A stretch of 64,000 nucleotides of DNA from Phyllobacterium zundukense (lineage in GTDB: Bacteria > Pseudomonadota > Alphaproteobacteria > Rhizobiales > Rhizobiaceae), in NCBI RefSeq assembly GCF_025452195.1, contig NZ_CP104972.1, forward strand, positions 124,001 through 188,000. Reading direction: 5' to 3'. Positions 8,742-17,548 of the stretch are shown here, piece by piece (positions within the stretch are counted from its first letter, which is position 1; every line of letters starts with the position of its first letter). The notes below the pieces were generated by a model that saw only the letters and a program-made list of their open reading frames with translations, was not told where the DNA came from and did not search any database. Both the position numbers and the translations under genes were made by a program.

Positions 8742-8994
8742 CCTGTTTTGTTATGTTAGGGTTGTTTCTGCAAGTTCGAAGTCGTTCGTATCATTATGCA
8801 GATTGAGCAATCTATTAGCGCCACCTGAGACGTCGCACTCTGTTGCAAGAGACGCGACAGAAAAGGTAGCACCTCGAAGCAAAATCCCTGCGGGACAGTC
8901 TCGACTGCAATCCTGGCAGCTCGCCCAAAGGCGACCTGTTGATGCCCTGCCGTGAATGCGAACCGCTTTTGCGAAGAAAAAGGAGACCGGAGCA

Positions 8995-9573
8995 ATGACG
9001 CACAATTCTGCCATCAATTCGTCTAAAAGCGGTTCGGCAGATAACGTTTTCGTTTTTGGTCCATTCCAACTTTCCGCGCACCAGAGGCTTCTTCAGCAAA
9101 ACGGGACGCCGATTTCCATCAGTAGCCGCGCGCTCGAAATATTGATGGCCCTCCTCGAGCGACCGGGCGAAGTCGTTTCCCACAAACAATTAATCAATCG
9201 CGCATGGCCCAACGTTGTGGTGGAGGACACGAATTTGCGCGTGCACATCGCAAGTCTGAGAAAAGCGTTGGGGGACTCGAAGACAGGACCCCGTTACATA
9301 ATGAGTGTTCCTGGACGGGGGTATTGTTTTGTTGCGAAGGTTAGCCTGATGAATTCACTTGGCTCCGTCGACTGGCCAGATTTACGCCTGCCGCGCCTAT
9401 CCGATGCGCAGCCAGCGGATGCGCTGATCTTTGCAGAAGGACAGGTGCAATTAGGTGTTCAACTGTTGCGTAGCGCTCTGGCGACGCTGCAGGGCCAGCG
9501 GCCTGATATAATGGCCGGCGAACTATCTGCGCATTGGCTGACGGTTCAATCGGGTGCGGGCAAAACGAACTAG
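8995..9573 (+). CDS. Winged-helix (OmpR/CadC-type) DNA-binding protein, probably truncated
   Basis: A 192-residue protein whose residues about 20-110 form a Trans_reg_C winged helix: FGPFQLSAHQRLL, ISSRALEILMALLERPGEVV, WPNVVVEDTNLRVHIASLRK, YIMSVPGRGYCF. In rhizobial relatives this domain usually heads a long protein with an ATPase/TPR region. Here only about 70 residues follow, ending SGAGKTN, so I infer truncation. GGAG upstream supports the ATG at 8995 over an in-frame ATG at 8956. Without the sensory part it may be non-functional or act as a bare DNA-binding protein. Confidence 0.7.
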   Translation: MTHNSAINSSKSGSADNVFVFGPFQLSAHQRLLQQNGTPISISSRALEILMALLERPGEVVSHKQLINRAWPNVVVEDTNLRVHIASLRKALGDSKTGPRYIMSVPGRGYCFVAKVSLMNSLGSVDWPDLRLPRLSDAQPADALIFAEGQVQLGVQLLRSALATLQGQRPDIMAGELSAHWLTVQSGAGKTN

Positions 9574-10013
9574 CCCTCAGCGCCGGAATTTCGCTGCCAC
9601 GCCTCATGTCTGAATGAGCTTGCCGACAATTCCCCCGGCGATCGTTGCCCTCCCTCGCGGTCGCCTTCTTGGGCAGCAGTGCTGAAACCGGCCTGCTGCC
9701 CCTTTCTTATCAACCTGCCTCTCTCCTATCCCGAATGTCTTCTCGGCCAGCATGATCCGGGCGCACGTAAGGCGACTGGTTACGGTGCTCACCGGTACCG
9801 CAAAGACGGCTGAGACACGGGGATAAATCCGCCCTGATTTGGCCTTCGTCCGTCATAGGTTCCTTAAAGAGGAGGCGGCCGTTCTCAAGTCGGAGTGGTT
9901 ACCCGTCTCTTTGACACGATATGCGTTCTCAATTCTCCGGAATTTCAGCTAGACGCAGGCACTCCATCGCCCGCGGTTCCCGCGTCTATATCAGAGAGCA
10001 ATCTACGATCAGC
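9574..10013. other. Gap with no recognisable gene
   Basis: The segment follows the truncated winged-helix gene. Open frames here lack ribosome sites and protein-like composition. It may contain decayed remains of the missing C-terminal part of that gene, but I could not read any conserved motif. Confidence 0.5.
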
Positions 10014-10115
10014 TTAGTACAGGGCGAATATATCACCGGTCGCAAATGTCAGCGTCACGATGGCGGCCGAACCGACTAGGAACAGCATGAGCCAAATTGC
10101 ATCCAGCTTCTCCAT
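10014..10115 (-). CDS. Small single-span membrane protein, 33 residues
   Basis: The frame reads MEKLDAIWLMLFLVGSAAIV and then TLTFATGDIFALY: one hydrophobic span with a charged N-terminus. AAGGA lies about 10 bases upstream of the ATG at 10115. Rhizobia encode many such short membrane proteins, but I recognise no named family. It stands alone in an otherwise empty 1-kb region. Confidence 0.5.
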   Translation of the reverse strand: MEKLDAIWLMLFLVGSAAIVTLTFATGDIFALY

Positions 10116-10632
10116 AGCATCAAATCCTTGTCCCGGGGAATCGGATGGTCGAGTAGTCAGGACATCATTCCCGTGCAGCTTCTATTCTGCCTGCAGTATT
10201 ACAGAGCGCTCTTGAATACTCCATGATATTAAGGTGCAGGCGACTAACGCGTTGGTTTGGCCGATTCATACTTAGGTTTATGAAGCTCAAAACTGACCGG
10301 AGCCGCTGACAGTCGAGAAGCCTTCAATTCCTGGTACGGCGAGATCGCACCGCATCAGAAATGAAAGATTCGAAAGACCGACGCGAGAAGAATAAAGCTA
10401 CGTTCGAGGACCGGCAGTAAAGTGGTGTAATGCTTTCCTCGGGGAACGCAAATCGATAACGTTTATGTGAAAGTACCGTGACATAATATACTGCCGTATG
10501 ATCAGAAAAACCCGGCCCTCAAGGACTCGCAACCACAGGTCATAAACGAATAAACCAAGGTATAATACTCCGAACGACTTGCTGCATCTATATTAGGTTA
10601 GCTTCAACCTGGAAGCTTTCAAGGAGTGAATT
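10116..10632. other. Gap with no recognisable gene
   Basis: Nothing coding is supported here. The right end must contain the promoter of the Gly/His-rich secreted protein at 10633. Local A+T content rises towards 10450-10620. Confidence 0.5.
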
Positions 10633-10980
10633 ATGAGAAGATCAGCAACAATTCTAATAATAACCGCTCTTGGTGCAATGGTAGCGGTCGGCTCAGCAAC
10701 TGAATCGATGGCTCATGGCGGCGGTGGTCATGGCTTTGCCGGTGGTCATGGCTTTGCCGGTGATCGCGGCGACATCGGCGGTGTCCGCGGTGGTGGCGTT
10801 TTTGGTCGTGGTGGCATTGTCAACAGCGCTCATGGGCTGGCCATGGACCACAGCCGTTTTGCCGACCGCAGGGATCACTTCAGGCGCTTTCGTCATGACG
10901 ACTATTACTGGGGTCCATACTATTCCTGCGAGTATCCGTTCCGCTGGAACGCCCCATTCTATTACGAATATTGCCAGTAA
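10633..10980 (+). CDS. Small secreted Gly/His-rich protein
   Basis: A 115-residue protein with a Sec signal peptide (MRRSATILIITALGAMVAVG, probable cleavage after SMA near residue 32). A Gly/His repeat follows (GGGGHGFAGGHGFAGDRG) and then an aromatic-rich C-terminus with two Cys (YYWGPYYSCEYPF, YEYCQ). AAGGAG is well placed before the ATG. Such proteins are common in Rhizobiales and are probably periplasmic or surface-exposed; the role is unknown. The two near-identical HGFAGG units come from a short tandem repeat in the DNA. Confidence 0.75.
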   Translation: MRRSATILIITALGAMVAVGSATESMAHGGGGHGFAGGHGFAGDRGDIGGVRGGGVFGRGGIVNSAHGLAMDHSRFADRRDHFRRFRHDDYYWGPYYSCEYPFRWNAPFYYEYCQ

Positions 10981-10994
10981 ACCATTGCAGGCTC

Positions 10995-11037
10995 TTCGGT
11001 TCCGTGCGCCCGGAGCGACTGGGATCACGGAGCCGAA
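10995..11037 (+). terminator. Stem-loop downstream of the secreted-protein gene
   Basis: TTCGGTTCCGTG at 10995-11006 pairs with CACGGAGCCGAA at 11026-11037 (12 bp with one G-U pair). No T-run follows, so it is a candidate terminator or mRNA-stabilising hairpin rather than a classic intrinsic terminator. Confidence 0.4.
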
Positions 11038-11151
11038 CGCCAAGAGTGGATAGGTCCGGATGACACGGCCACCATCCTTTCTGCTGGCGACTCTGTATGA
11101 GCTTTTTTGTTCAGGCCGATATGCCTAAATGCACTTTCAATGGAGGCTCAA

Positions 11152-11292
11152 ATGCCTAAATTCATCAATCGCCCTCTTCACGACCATATGCCACACATCG
11201 ATTTGGCCGAGATCATTCTTGCTGCGGCCGTTATTGGTTCGATCGCTCTCGCAGTTGGCTTCGACTGGATATACAGAGCCTTGCCCAGTTGA
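11152..11292 (+). CDS. Small single-span membrane protein, 46 residues
   Basis: The frame starts MPKFINRPLHDHMPHIDLAE and continues with a hydrophobic span IILAAAVIGSIALAVGF and a short tail WIYRALPS. GGAGG lies 6 bases upstream of the ATG at 11152, so I prefer this over an earlier in-frame ATG at 11107. No family is recognised. It is probably an inner-membrane peptide. Confidence 0.6.
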   Translation: MPKFINRPLHDHMPHIDLAEIILAAAVIGSIALAVGFDWIYRALPS

Positions 11293-11478
11293 ATTCATTC
11301 TCGCCTGCGCCAGCCTTTCCTTGGCCCAAGCGCCAGGGCTCGATGCGAAGCAATAATGGCAATCCCTTTTGTACATGATGAATGCCAGCTCGATTCCAGA
11401 TAGGAGCGAACTGGCGTTGTAGCAATTCGCGCGGAATGGTCCACCAATGATCCGGTTGCAGCGAAGCTGGACAGCTGC
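11290..11478 (-). pseudogene. Remnant of an IS6-type transposase (C-terminal part)
   Basis: The minus-strand reading contains NASSLLSGIELAFIMYKRD, which resembles the C-terminal helix of IS6-family transposases (pattern of SGIEL-hMhKR). There is no start, no DDE core and no terminal repeat recognised. I infer a decayed IS fragment. The match is short, so this is tentative. Confidence 0.35.
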
Positions 11479-11639
11479 CTTCCAAATCCTGAGTATTAGA
11501 TCAGATCGCGACGCATGCGAAGAAAAACAATCCGGCAGCGCCGTCTTCACTCTTCAGGCAGACATCGCCATCCGATTGGTCCGACTGTCATCAATCGTGA
11601 TATAATCCGGTCGTCCATGAAGCGCCAAAGCCTTGCGAA

Positions 11640-11885
11640 TAGGTTGCGTGGTCATCGGTTCACCGATGAGAGTGGCAGCTGGCGGTTTTCGACCATCGTT
11701 CCATTATCAGGTGAAAGTCCAAAAGCCAGGCGGGAGCGTCTTGACGACCCATCTGCATTTTCCGGGCGAGCCCTTCAACGAACGCGATCGAATCTTTGAT
11801 GAGCGGTTTTCGCTCCAAATCCGCGACACGGTTGACGGAAAAATTCGGTCGCTTCGACTTCATCGTGTAAGGCGTGTCGTCCCAG
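11640..11885 (+). pseudogene. Fragment of an intradiol ring-cleavage dioxygenase gene, frameshifted
   Basis: In one frame the DNA reads RFTDESGSWRFSTIVP. A second frame continues with HYQVKVQKPGGSVLTTHLHF and PGEPFNERDRIFDERFSL. This is the C-terminal part of an intradiol dioxygenase (the family of catechol and protocatechuate dioxygenases), including the His region that binds iron. The frame change near 11702 and the absence of the N-terminal half show decay. The minus strand is also open here but reads as no known protein. Confidence 0.55.
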
Positions 11886-12152
11886 CCGGAATGAGCATTT
11901 AGCCGACGGATAAGGGAAATCCCGTCGCGACGTTCGGCCGAGTCGTTGAGGTCGCGAAAAAGCTGGTCGAAGGTATTGATGGAGAAGTTTGGTCTTATGT
12001 CCGCTCTGACGTCACCCTTCGGTCTTGGTTCACCATCAATGTCAAACCAAAGTATGACTTAGTCAAACCAGCGCATTATTCACCCACGCGTGTGTATGAT
12101 GGAGCATCCATCGCCGTCTGGCTACTGTCAGATAAAACGGAATCGCGCATGA
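11886..12152. other. Degenerate stretch after the dioxygenase remnant
   Basis: Both strands are partly open but no family can be read. At 12042-12057 the sequence TCAAACCAAAGTATGA matches the glycan-locus dyad (TCAGACCAAAGTCTGA) in 14 of 16 positions. See the findings. Confidence 0.4.
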
Positions 12153-12797
12153 ATGGTGGCCATGCGCATCAGTCCCTTACTCGACCACCCTACTCAGCAC
12201 GCAATGTCTTCGGTATCCGCTGACGGGATGGGCAAGAGCCGTTCGAGCAACATCATCCTCATAGCCGCTACCGCTCCTACATTTCTTACACACGACAGTT
12301 CTCTGCGAGCGTTGCGCTTCAGGGACCTCTGCAGGAGGATCAAAGTTTTGGGCGGTCTCACACAAACGCGAATTGCTGTTGCGGCGTGTGCCTATGAAGC
12401 ACAACGTCCCGCATCCGAAGCGAAATGCACACTACGATGCCGGGCTTGCGTTTTCGCAATCGTTTTCGGTGTCCAGGCGATGTTCCCATTGGGGCTTGTT
12501 ACGACCGCACGCGCAGGTCCCTGCACCAAGGAGATCGAGGCCGTCCAGATCCAGGTCGATACCGTACTGGAAGCGACGGCAGGCGCTGGCCCTACACTTC
12601 CCGAGAGTCAATCTGCGGGGCTCCATCATGAACCTACGCCCCAGTCGATCGCACGTGCGGAGGCGGAAGCCGGTGAAGGTGCGCAGGGCGAACAAGCCGT
12701 GGGGGCACTCGCCCGCGCGCGCTCAGCAGACGAGGCTGGTGACACACACCTTTGCCATGCTGCACTCATCGACGCACAGCGCGCAATTGCGCGCTAG
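12153..12797 (+). CDS. Possible small exported rhizobial protein; start uncertain
   Basis: Only the last 110 or so residues look real: a hydrophobic stretch (CVFAIVFGVQAMFPLGLVTT) ending ARAG, then GPCTKEIEAVQIQVDTVLEA, PTPQSIARAEAEAGEGAQGE and a C-terminal helix with a second Cys. This layout (GPC after a signal peptide, a mid-protein PTP, an alanine-rich helical end) is common in small periplasmic proteins of Rhizobiales. The preceding 100 codons are not protein-like, and no start with a ribosome site precedes the signal region. The true start may be lost, so the gene could be a pseudogene. Confidence 0.45.
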   Translation: MVAMRISPLLDHPTQHAMSSVSADGMGKSRSSNIILIAATAPTFLTHDSSLRALRFRDLCRRIKVLGGLTQTRIAVAACAYEAQRPASEAKCTLRCRACVFAIVFGVQAMFPLGLVTTARAGPCTKEIEAVQIQVDTVLEATAGAGPTLPESQSAGLHHEPTPQSIARAEAEAGEGAQGEQAVGALARARSADEAGDTHLCHAALIDAQRAIAR

Positions 12798-13029
12798 GCT
12801 CGATCAATCAATGACGAATATCGCAGACCAGATCGTTGAACCTGACGCGGTCGCACCGACCGCAGCTGAACAAATGCTTATTCAGGCCGCACCCTATATC
12901 GCGACAACCGTCTTGCCAATCGATTATCACACCCTTGGAGAAAGACCTGATGTCGCTTATAGACCGGCTGATCAGATGCGATGATTCGACGATCAGAACG
13001 AACCGGCTTTGAACGCGCAAGGGGCTGCG

Positions 13030-13542
13030 ATGCTTATTCTGTTTATCACTCTTGCTGTTATATTTCGGGTGGCGACGCTGCTCATTTCAATCAGCAATGA
13101 GCGGAAACTGAAAGCTGGCGGCGGCACGGAAATTGGCAAGACCAACTCAAACATTCTGGCTGTCGCGCATGTTGCATTTTATCTGTGTGCGATCACCGAA
13201 TACGCGGTCTCTGACCACACCATAGACGCCGTCACTTTGCTCGGGCTGGTCATCTATCTTGCTGGTGCAATATTCCTGATAGTGGTGATTGTAAGCCTTG
13301 GTCCACAGTGGACAGTCAAACTCATCATCGCTCGAAACCACATACTGGTTACGTCCTGGCTGTTTCGTCTTGTCAGGCATCCGAATTATTACCTGAACAT
13401 CATTCCGGAGCTCATCGGATTTGCGCTCACGCTGCATGCGTTTTGGACGCTCGTTGTAGGCCTGCCGCTCTATCTGATCCCGCTTTTCATTCGAATTGGG
13501 CAGGAGGAAAAAGCCATGCGTGCTCACTTCCCCCAGTACTGA
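13030..13542 (+). CDS. Isoprenylcysteine carboxyl methyltransferase-like membrane protein
   Basis: A 170-residue protein with four to five hydrophobic segments and the ICMT/PEMT signature near the C-terminus: LVRHPNYYLNIIPELIGFAL, then IRIGQEEKAM (the conserved EE-A region). AAGGGG precedes the ATG at 13030. These are S-adenosylmethionine-dependent methyltransferases of the inner membrane. In Bacillus the homologous BpsB methylates alkylpyrones made by the type III polyketide synthase BpsA. The 5' part of such a synthase is at 1-489, so a shared pathway is plausible although the genes are not adjacent. Confidence 0.82.
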   Translation: MLILFITLAVIFRVATLLISISNERKLKAGGGTEIGKTNSNILAVAHVAFYLCAITEYAVSDHTIDAVTLLGLVIYLAGAIFLIVVIVSLGPQWTVKLIIARNHILVTSWLFRLVRHPNYYLNIIPELIGFALTLHAFWTLVVGLPLYLIPLFIRIGQEEKAMRAHFPQY

Positions 13543-14059
13543 TCGTACGATAGTGTCCCCAAGACTTTTTCCGCGAGCCAGTTCCCGGACCGCTTAGGTT
13601 TCCCAACTGTATACAGACCGGGCCCGTATTGATAAACGTTCGTTTGAAATGCCGATAATAAGCAAATTTCGGACATTTCGATTGTTGCGTAAATGTCTAC
13701 AAACCAGATCAAAGTGTTGGATTAAAATAGTTATTTCAATGACTGCGCTGAATCGAGCGGTGGAGCGCACAAGTTTGGCGCAATTCGCATGGTATCTCGC
13801 ATCTTTGTACAAACTGTCGCATGTTCAACTTAGCTGTACGTTAAAGATCCGAGTGAGCTACTTGCGCAGCGCTGTGAACCCCACCCCCATACGTCCGACG
13901 TAATTGTCTACAAGCGAGTAGACCGCCAAGCGGCAAAGTTGCATAGATGTGAAGCTGCAATATGTGGCGAATTCGCAGGATGGCTGTGAAAAAGTTTGAG
14001 TTGACGCCTTTCAATGGTGAGGCGACACTTGCAAGCCATAGTGATGCAAGAGGAAAACG
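13543..14059. other. Gap with no recognisable gene
   Basis: The stretch is comparatively A+T rich around 13640-13850. No frame has a ribosome site and protein-like composition. It must contain the promoter for the small gene at 14060. Confidence 0.5.
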
Positions 14060-14365
14060 ATGGACGACCCAAACCGCTGGCGCCAAATGGCGCGCGCGCC
14101 AAAAGACGGCAGTCGAATCCTTGTAACGATCCGCTCATCCGAACAGGGGCCGGCAGAAGTTGATCTTGCTTATTGGTCTAATGGCGACCAGTTCGGTGCC
14201 GAAGGTTGGCGCGCCTCTGATTCGTCACCCGGCCGCATCGTCGAATATGCCGAGCCGGAATTAAAATGCTGGATGCCGATGCCCTCAGCCAATCTGGATC
14301 GTACTTCCATGCCGCCACCTTGGGAAGGCGACGACACCAAGCACCTCGACGGTTCCGGAATTTAA
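14060..14365 (+). CDS. Hypothetical protein, 101 residues
   Basis: A soluble protein with many Trp and Pro: WRQMARAPKDGSRILVTIRS, AEVDLAYWSNGDQFG, then ELKCWMPMPSAN. The pattern of a W-(x)-MxxAPxDG start and a CWMPMP end resembles small rhizobial hypothetical proteins; no function is known to me. GAGGAAAACG before the ATG is a good ribosome site. It is a single-gene unit. Confidence 0.65.
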   Translation: MDDPNRWRQMARAPKDGSRILVTIRSSEQGPAEVDLAYWSNGDQFGAEGWRASDSSPGRIVEYAEPELKCWMPMPSANLDRTSMPPPWEGDDTKHLDGSGI

Positions 14366-15078
14366 GCGTCGCGTCGATGCGATGGCTGCTTTGCGCCCTA
14401 TTTCGGTCGTGAGGTCAGTGTTGCCACCGCCTGAAAGCAGACATTGCCGACGACCACGCTGAGGTCGGCCAATTGCAGTCATTCATTGATGTCCGCCTTT
14501 GCGCTAAAAGCGGACTCTATCTGGTATAGTCCCTCCCATATCGAACCGCTGCACTTTCGAGATTTTATGATCCATCGGACATTCGCCAGAATGGGCGTTT
14601 GATTTCGATGGGTTGGCGAAGAGGATCGCGAGCCTTTACTCTGTCGCGGACGAGCGCAACAAGTCCACCTTGACAGCCGGACGTGCGGTGCAGATGGCCA
14701 TCGCCGTCAAAATCGACAAAGTACGACGATGTCGACACGGTATCGACATCTAAACGGTTGCCACACCGATCGAGCAGAACCGGTGCAGATCTAATTCCCT
14801 TTGCGCCCATTCCGCTCGTACGGTCTGCATCGGGTAACCACCGCTGTTGTAACCTCCCTTGGTAGCGGCAATCGTAGCCCCACCGTAACTTCCTCGCCCC
14901 CCGAAGCAGCATGGTCGTTACCAATACCGCTAGCGCGTCCATTCTGGCCAGTGCGTGGCCCACTCGGGCTTCTGCCTGGACCGGCGCCAGCACAAGGGAC
15001 GGTCGCCGGAATGCTCGACTGCACAGAAATTGGGCAAAATCGAATATGCTCAAAAAACACCTTGACGAAGTTCTAAAA
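14366..15078. other. Gap with no supported gene
   Basis: The minus strand is open in two frames between 14565 and 15128, one reading SSYFVDFDGDGHLHR. Neither has a ribosome site and I recognise no family. The right end should carry the promoter of the GntR-type regulator. Confidence 0.4.
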
Positions 15079-15858
15079 ATGACTTCGACTGAACCAATAT
15101 CACAATTGGTTCGAACCATTACCCGCATGGCAACTAATCAGTCCCAGGAAAATTCAAACTATGCGCTCGAGCGCCTGCGCGGTCTCTTGGCGTCTGATCA
15201 ACTCGATAGTGATGGAAAATTACCCACCGAACGGGCGCTGGCGCTCATGTTCAGAGTGAGCCGCCGTTCTATACGGCGTGCGCTGGAAGTATTGGCAGCC
15301 GAGGGTCAGATCTGGCGTCGCCAAGGCTCAGGCACCTATGCCGGCCGCCAGCAGGATGACTGGGCCGATCACGTCGAAACGATCGTTGCTGGTACGAATT
15401 TCATGGAGATCATGGAGGTCCGCCTCAGGATAGAGCCGCAGCTGGCACAACTTGCAGCAATGCGTGCCAAGAAGGATGAGATAACCCGCATGCGGGAACT
15501 CGCGCTGAAGATACGCGAAAGCGACGACTCCGATTCGCGTGAGCTGTGGGACGGCGCCCTGCATCGGCAAATCGCCCAGAGTGCCGGTAACCAGTTTTTT
15601 CTGACGATCTTCGATGTGATCAACAGAGTTCGCCAGGACGAGGCCTGGCGACTTATTCGCGAAAAAGCGCGCAGCGCCAACGACACCCTGTCGGTCTCTC
15701 ACGCTCAACACGCAACACTCATCGATGCAATCGCTGCACATGATCCAGCAAAAGCGGGCGAAGCCATGCGTCAGCATCTTCTGATGCTGCAAGAACGGTT
15801 GATCCGCCAGACGTCAATGGACACCGCGGGAAAGGGTGTTCTGAGCGACGCATCATAG
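15079..15858 (+). CDS. GntR/FadR-family transcriptional regulator
   Basis: A 259-residue regulator. The winged helix covers LPTERALALMFRVSRRSIRR and ALEVLAAEGQIWRRQGSGTY. An FCD effector domain follows (MEIMEVRLRIEPQLAQLAAM, HRQIAQSAGNQFF, H...HATLIDAIAAHDPAKAGEAM) with the metal-binding Asp/His positions of the family. It lies upstream of, and co-directional with, the peptide importer and gamma-glutamyltransferase genes and probably controls them; TGT-GGA-ACA at 15914-15922 is a possible weak half-palindromic site. The start is uncertain: ATGs at 15046, 15079 and 15127 are in frame and none has a strong ribosome site. Confidence 0.85.
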   Translation: MTSTEPISQLVRTITRMATNQSQENSNYALERLRGLLASDQLDSDGKLPTERALALMFRVSRRSIRRALEVLAAEGQIWRRQGSGTYAGRQQDDWADHVETIVAGTNFMEIMEVRLRIEPQLAQLAAMRAKKDEITRMRELALKIRESDDSDSRELWDGALHRQIAQSAGNQFFLTIFDVINRVRQDEAWRLIREKARSANDTLSVSHAQHATLIDAIAAHDPAKAGEAMRQHLLMLQERLIRQTSMDTAGKGVLSDAS

Positions 15859-15962
15859 GAACGCGCTTTAAAGGCGCCGTCAGCAAAAGACCGAGAAAAC
15901 AATCGGCATTTAATGTGGAACAAACGAGCGCATGCAACCGCTCACAATGAGGAGTTTAACGT

Positions 15963-17471
15963 ATGAAAACGGCAAGATTTATTGCGACGCTTGTGGTGGG
16001 AGCGATTTTGGCGTGTCCAGCCTTTGCTACCGAGTTGAAAATCGGTCTCCAGGATGATGCTGATGTCCTTGACCCGGCTCAGTCACGAACCTTCGTTGGT
16101 CGCATCGTATACACGGCGCTGTGCGACAAGCTCGTCGATGTCAACCAGAAGCTCGACATCGTGCCGCAGCTTGCGACTGACTGGAAATGGTCGGAAGACG
16201 GTACGGAACTTGTCATGAACCTCCGCCAGGGCGTGACGTTCCACGACGGCACACCGTTCAACGCGGCAGCTGTCGTTGCCAATATCGAACGCTCGAAAAC
16301 ACTGCCGGAATCCCGCCGCAAGAGCGAACTCACCTCCGTCAAGACCGTCGAGGCGATCGGTGATTATCAGGTCAGGTTCACGCTGAACAGTCCGGACGTG
16401 ACGCTTCTCGCCCAGCTTTCCGATCGCGCCGGCATGATGGTTTCGCCAAAAGCCGCCGCGGAAATGGGTGCGAATTTCGGCAACAAGCCGATATGTTCCG
16501 GGCCGTTCAAGTTTGTCGAACGCGTCCAGCAGGACCGCATCGTCCTTGAGAAGTTCCCGCAATACTGGAATGCCGCCAACGTCTTCATCGACAAGGTGAC
16601 CTTCCTGCCAATTCCCGATACGACTGTTCGCCTCGCCAACCTCCAGTCGGGTGATCTGGACATGCTGGAACGGCTGGCCGCGAGTGATCTGGATGCGGTC
16701 AAGAGCGATTCCAGCCTGAATTATGCCGATACGATCAACATCGGCTACATGGCTCTTTACGCCAATATTGCCAATGGTCCGCGTGCCGATAATCCCTTCG
16801 GCAAGGACAAGAGGCTGCGGCAAGCATTTTCGCTCGCCATCGACCGTGAGGCCGTCAACCAGGTCGTCTATGAAGGGACGTCTGTCGCCGGTAACCAGCC
16901 CTATGCTCCGAACAGTCCCTGGTTCGACAAGGATATACCTGTGCCGGCTCGCGATGTCGAAAAGGCCAAGGCCTTGATGAAGGAAGCCGGGCACGAGAAA
17001 CTCGACATCGAACTTCAGGTACCGAACAACCCGGTTGCAATGCAGATGATGCAGATTATCCAGTCGATGGTCGCGGAAGCCGGTTTCAATGTCACGCTGA
17101 AGGCAACGGAATTCGCAACGCTATTGTCGGAGCAGACCGCAGGCAACTACCAGCTCAGCCGTTCCGACTGGTCCGGCCGTGTCGATCCGGACGGCAACCT
17201 GCATCAGTTCGTCACCTGCAAGGGCGGCATCAACGATGTGAAATATTGCAATCCGGAAGTAGACACTCTTCTCAACGATGCCCGCAAATCGACTGACAAT
17301 GCGGTGCGCAAGCAAAAGTACGACGCCGCTGCCAAGATCCTGAACGACGATATGCCGGTCATCTATCTCGGCCATCAGTCCTACATCTGGGCGTTCAAGA
17401 AGGGCGTAACAGGCTTTGTGCCCTATCCGGACGGAATGATCCGTCTGCAGGGCGTGAAGAAGAGCGGCTAG
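15963..17471 (+). CDS. Peptide ABC transporter solute-binding protein (family 5)
   Basis: A 502-residue periplasmic protein with a clear signal peptide (MKTARFIATLVVGAILACPA, cleavage after AFA). The family-5 motifs follow: TDWKWSEDGTELVMNLRQGV, FHDGTPFNAAAVVANIER and a C-terminal PVIYLGHQSYIWAF. GAGGAG precedes the ATG. It heads an operon of two permeases, a gamma-glutamyltransferase and a double ATPase. By family it binds oligopeptides or glutathione; the gamma-glutamyltransferase in the operon favours gamma-glutamyl peptides. Confidence 0.93.
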   Translation: MKTARFIATLVVGAILACPAFATELKIGLQDDADVLDPAQSRTFVGRIVYTALCDKLVDVNQKLDIVPQLATDWKWSEDGTELVMNLRQGVTFHDGTPFNAAAVVANIERSKTLPESRRKSELTSVKTVEAIGDYQVRFTLNSPDVTLLAQLSDRAGMMVSPKAAAEMGANFGNKPICSGPFKFVERVQQDRIVLEKFPQYWNAANVFIDKVTFLPIPDTTVRLANLQSGDLDMLERLAASDLDAVKSDSSLNYADTINIGYMALYANIANGPRADNPFGKDKRLRQAFSLAIDREAVNQVVYEGTSVAGNQPYAPNSPWFDKDIPVPARDVEKAKALMKEAGHEKLDIELQVPNNPVAMQMMQIIQSMVAEAGFNVTLKATEFATLLSEQTAGNYQLSRSDWSGRVDPDGNLHQFVTCKGGINDVKYCNPEVDTLLNDARKSTDNAVRKQKYDAAAKILNDDMPVIYLGHQSYIWAFKKGVTGFVPYPDGMIRLQGVKKSG

Positions 17472-17484
17472 TCAAATCGGTACC

Positions 17485-17514
17485 GCGAGGCTGCAGTGTC
17501 TCTTGCAGCCTCGC
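17485..17514 (+). promoter_or_regulatory. Intercistronic hairpin after the binding-protein gene
   Basis: GCGAGGCTGCA at 17485-17495 and TGCAGCCTCGC at 17504-17514 form a perfect 11-bp stem with an 8-base loop. No T-run follows. It probably protects or partly terminates the mRNA 3' of the binding-protein gene, so that binding protein is made in excess over permease, as in many importer operons. Confidence 0.6.
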
Positions 17515-17548
17515 TTGAATGCCGATCAACACGTCAGGATTGCAGGCC

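Noticed and set aside
12811..12984. 57-codon frame after the small exported protein
   Set aside because: There is no ribosome site and no recognisable motif. Composition alone is insufficient.
14565..15128. Open minus-strand frame with SSYFVDFDGDGHLHR
   Set aside because: It overlaps the start region of the GntR-type gene, has no ribosome site, and no family could be recognised. A second minus-strand frame is open over the same bases, so openness alone is not evidence.
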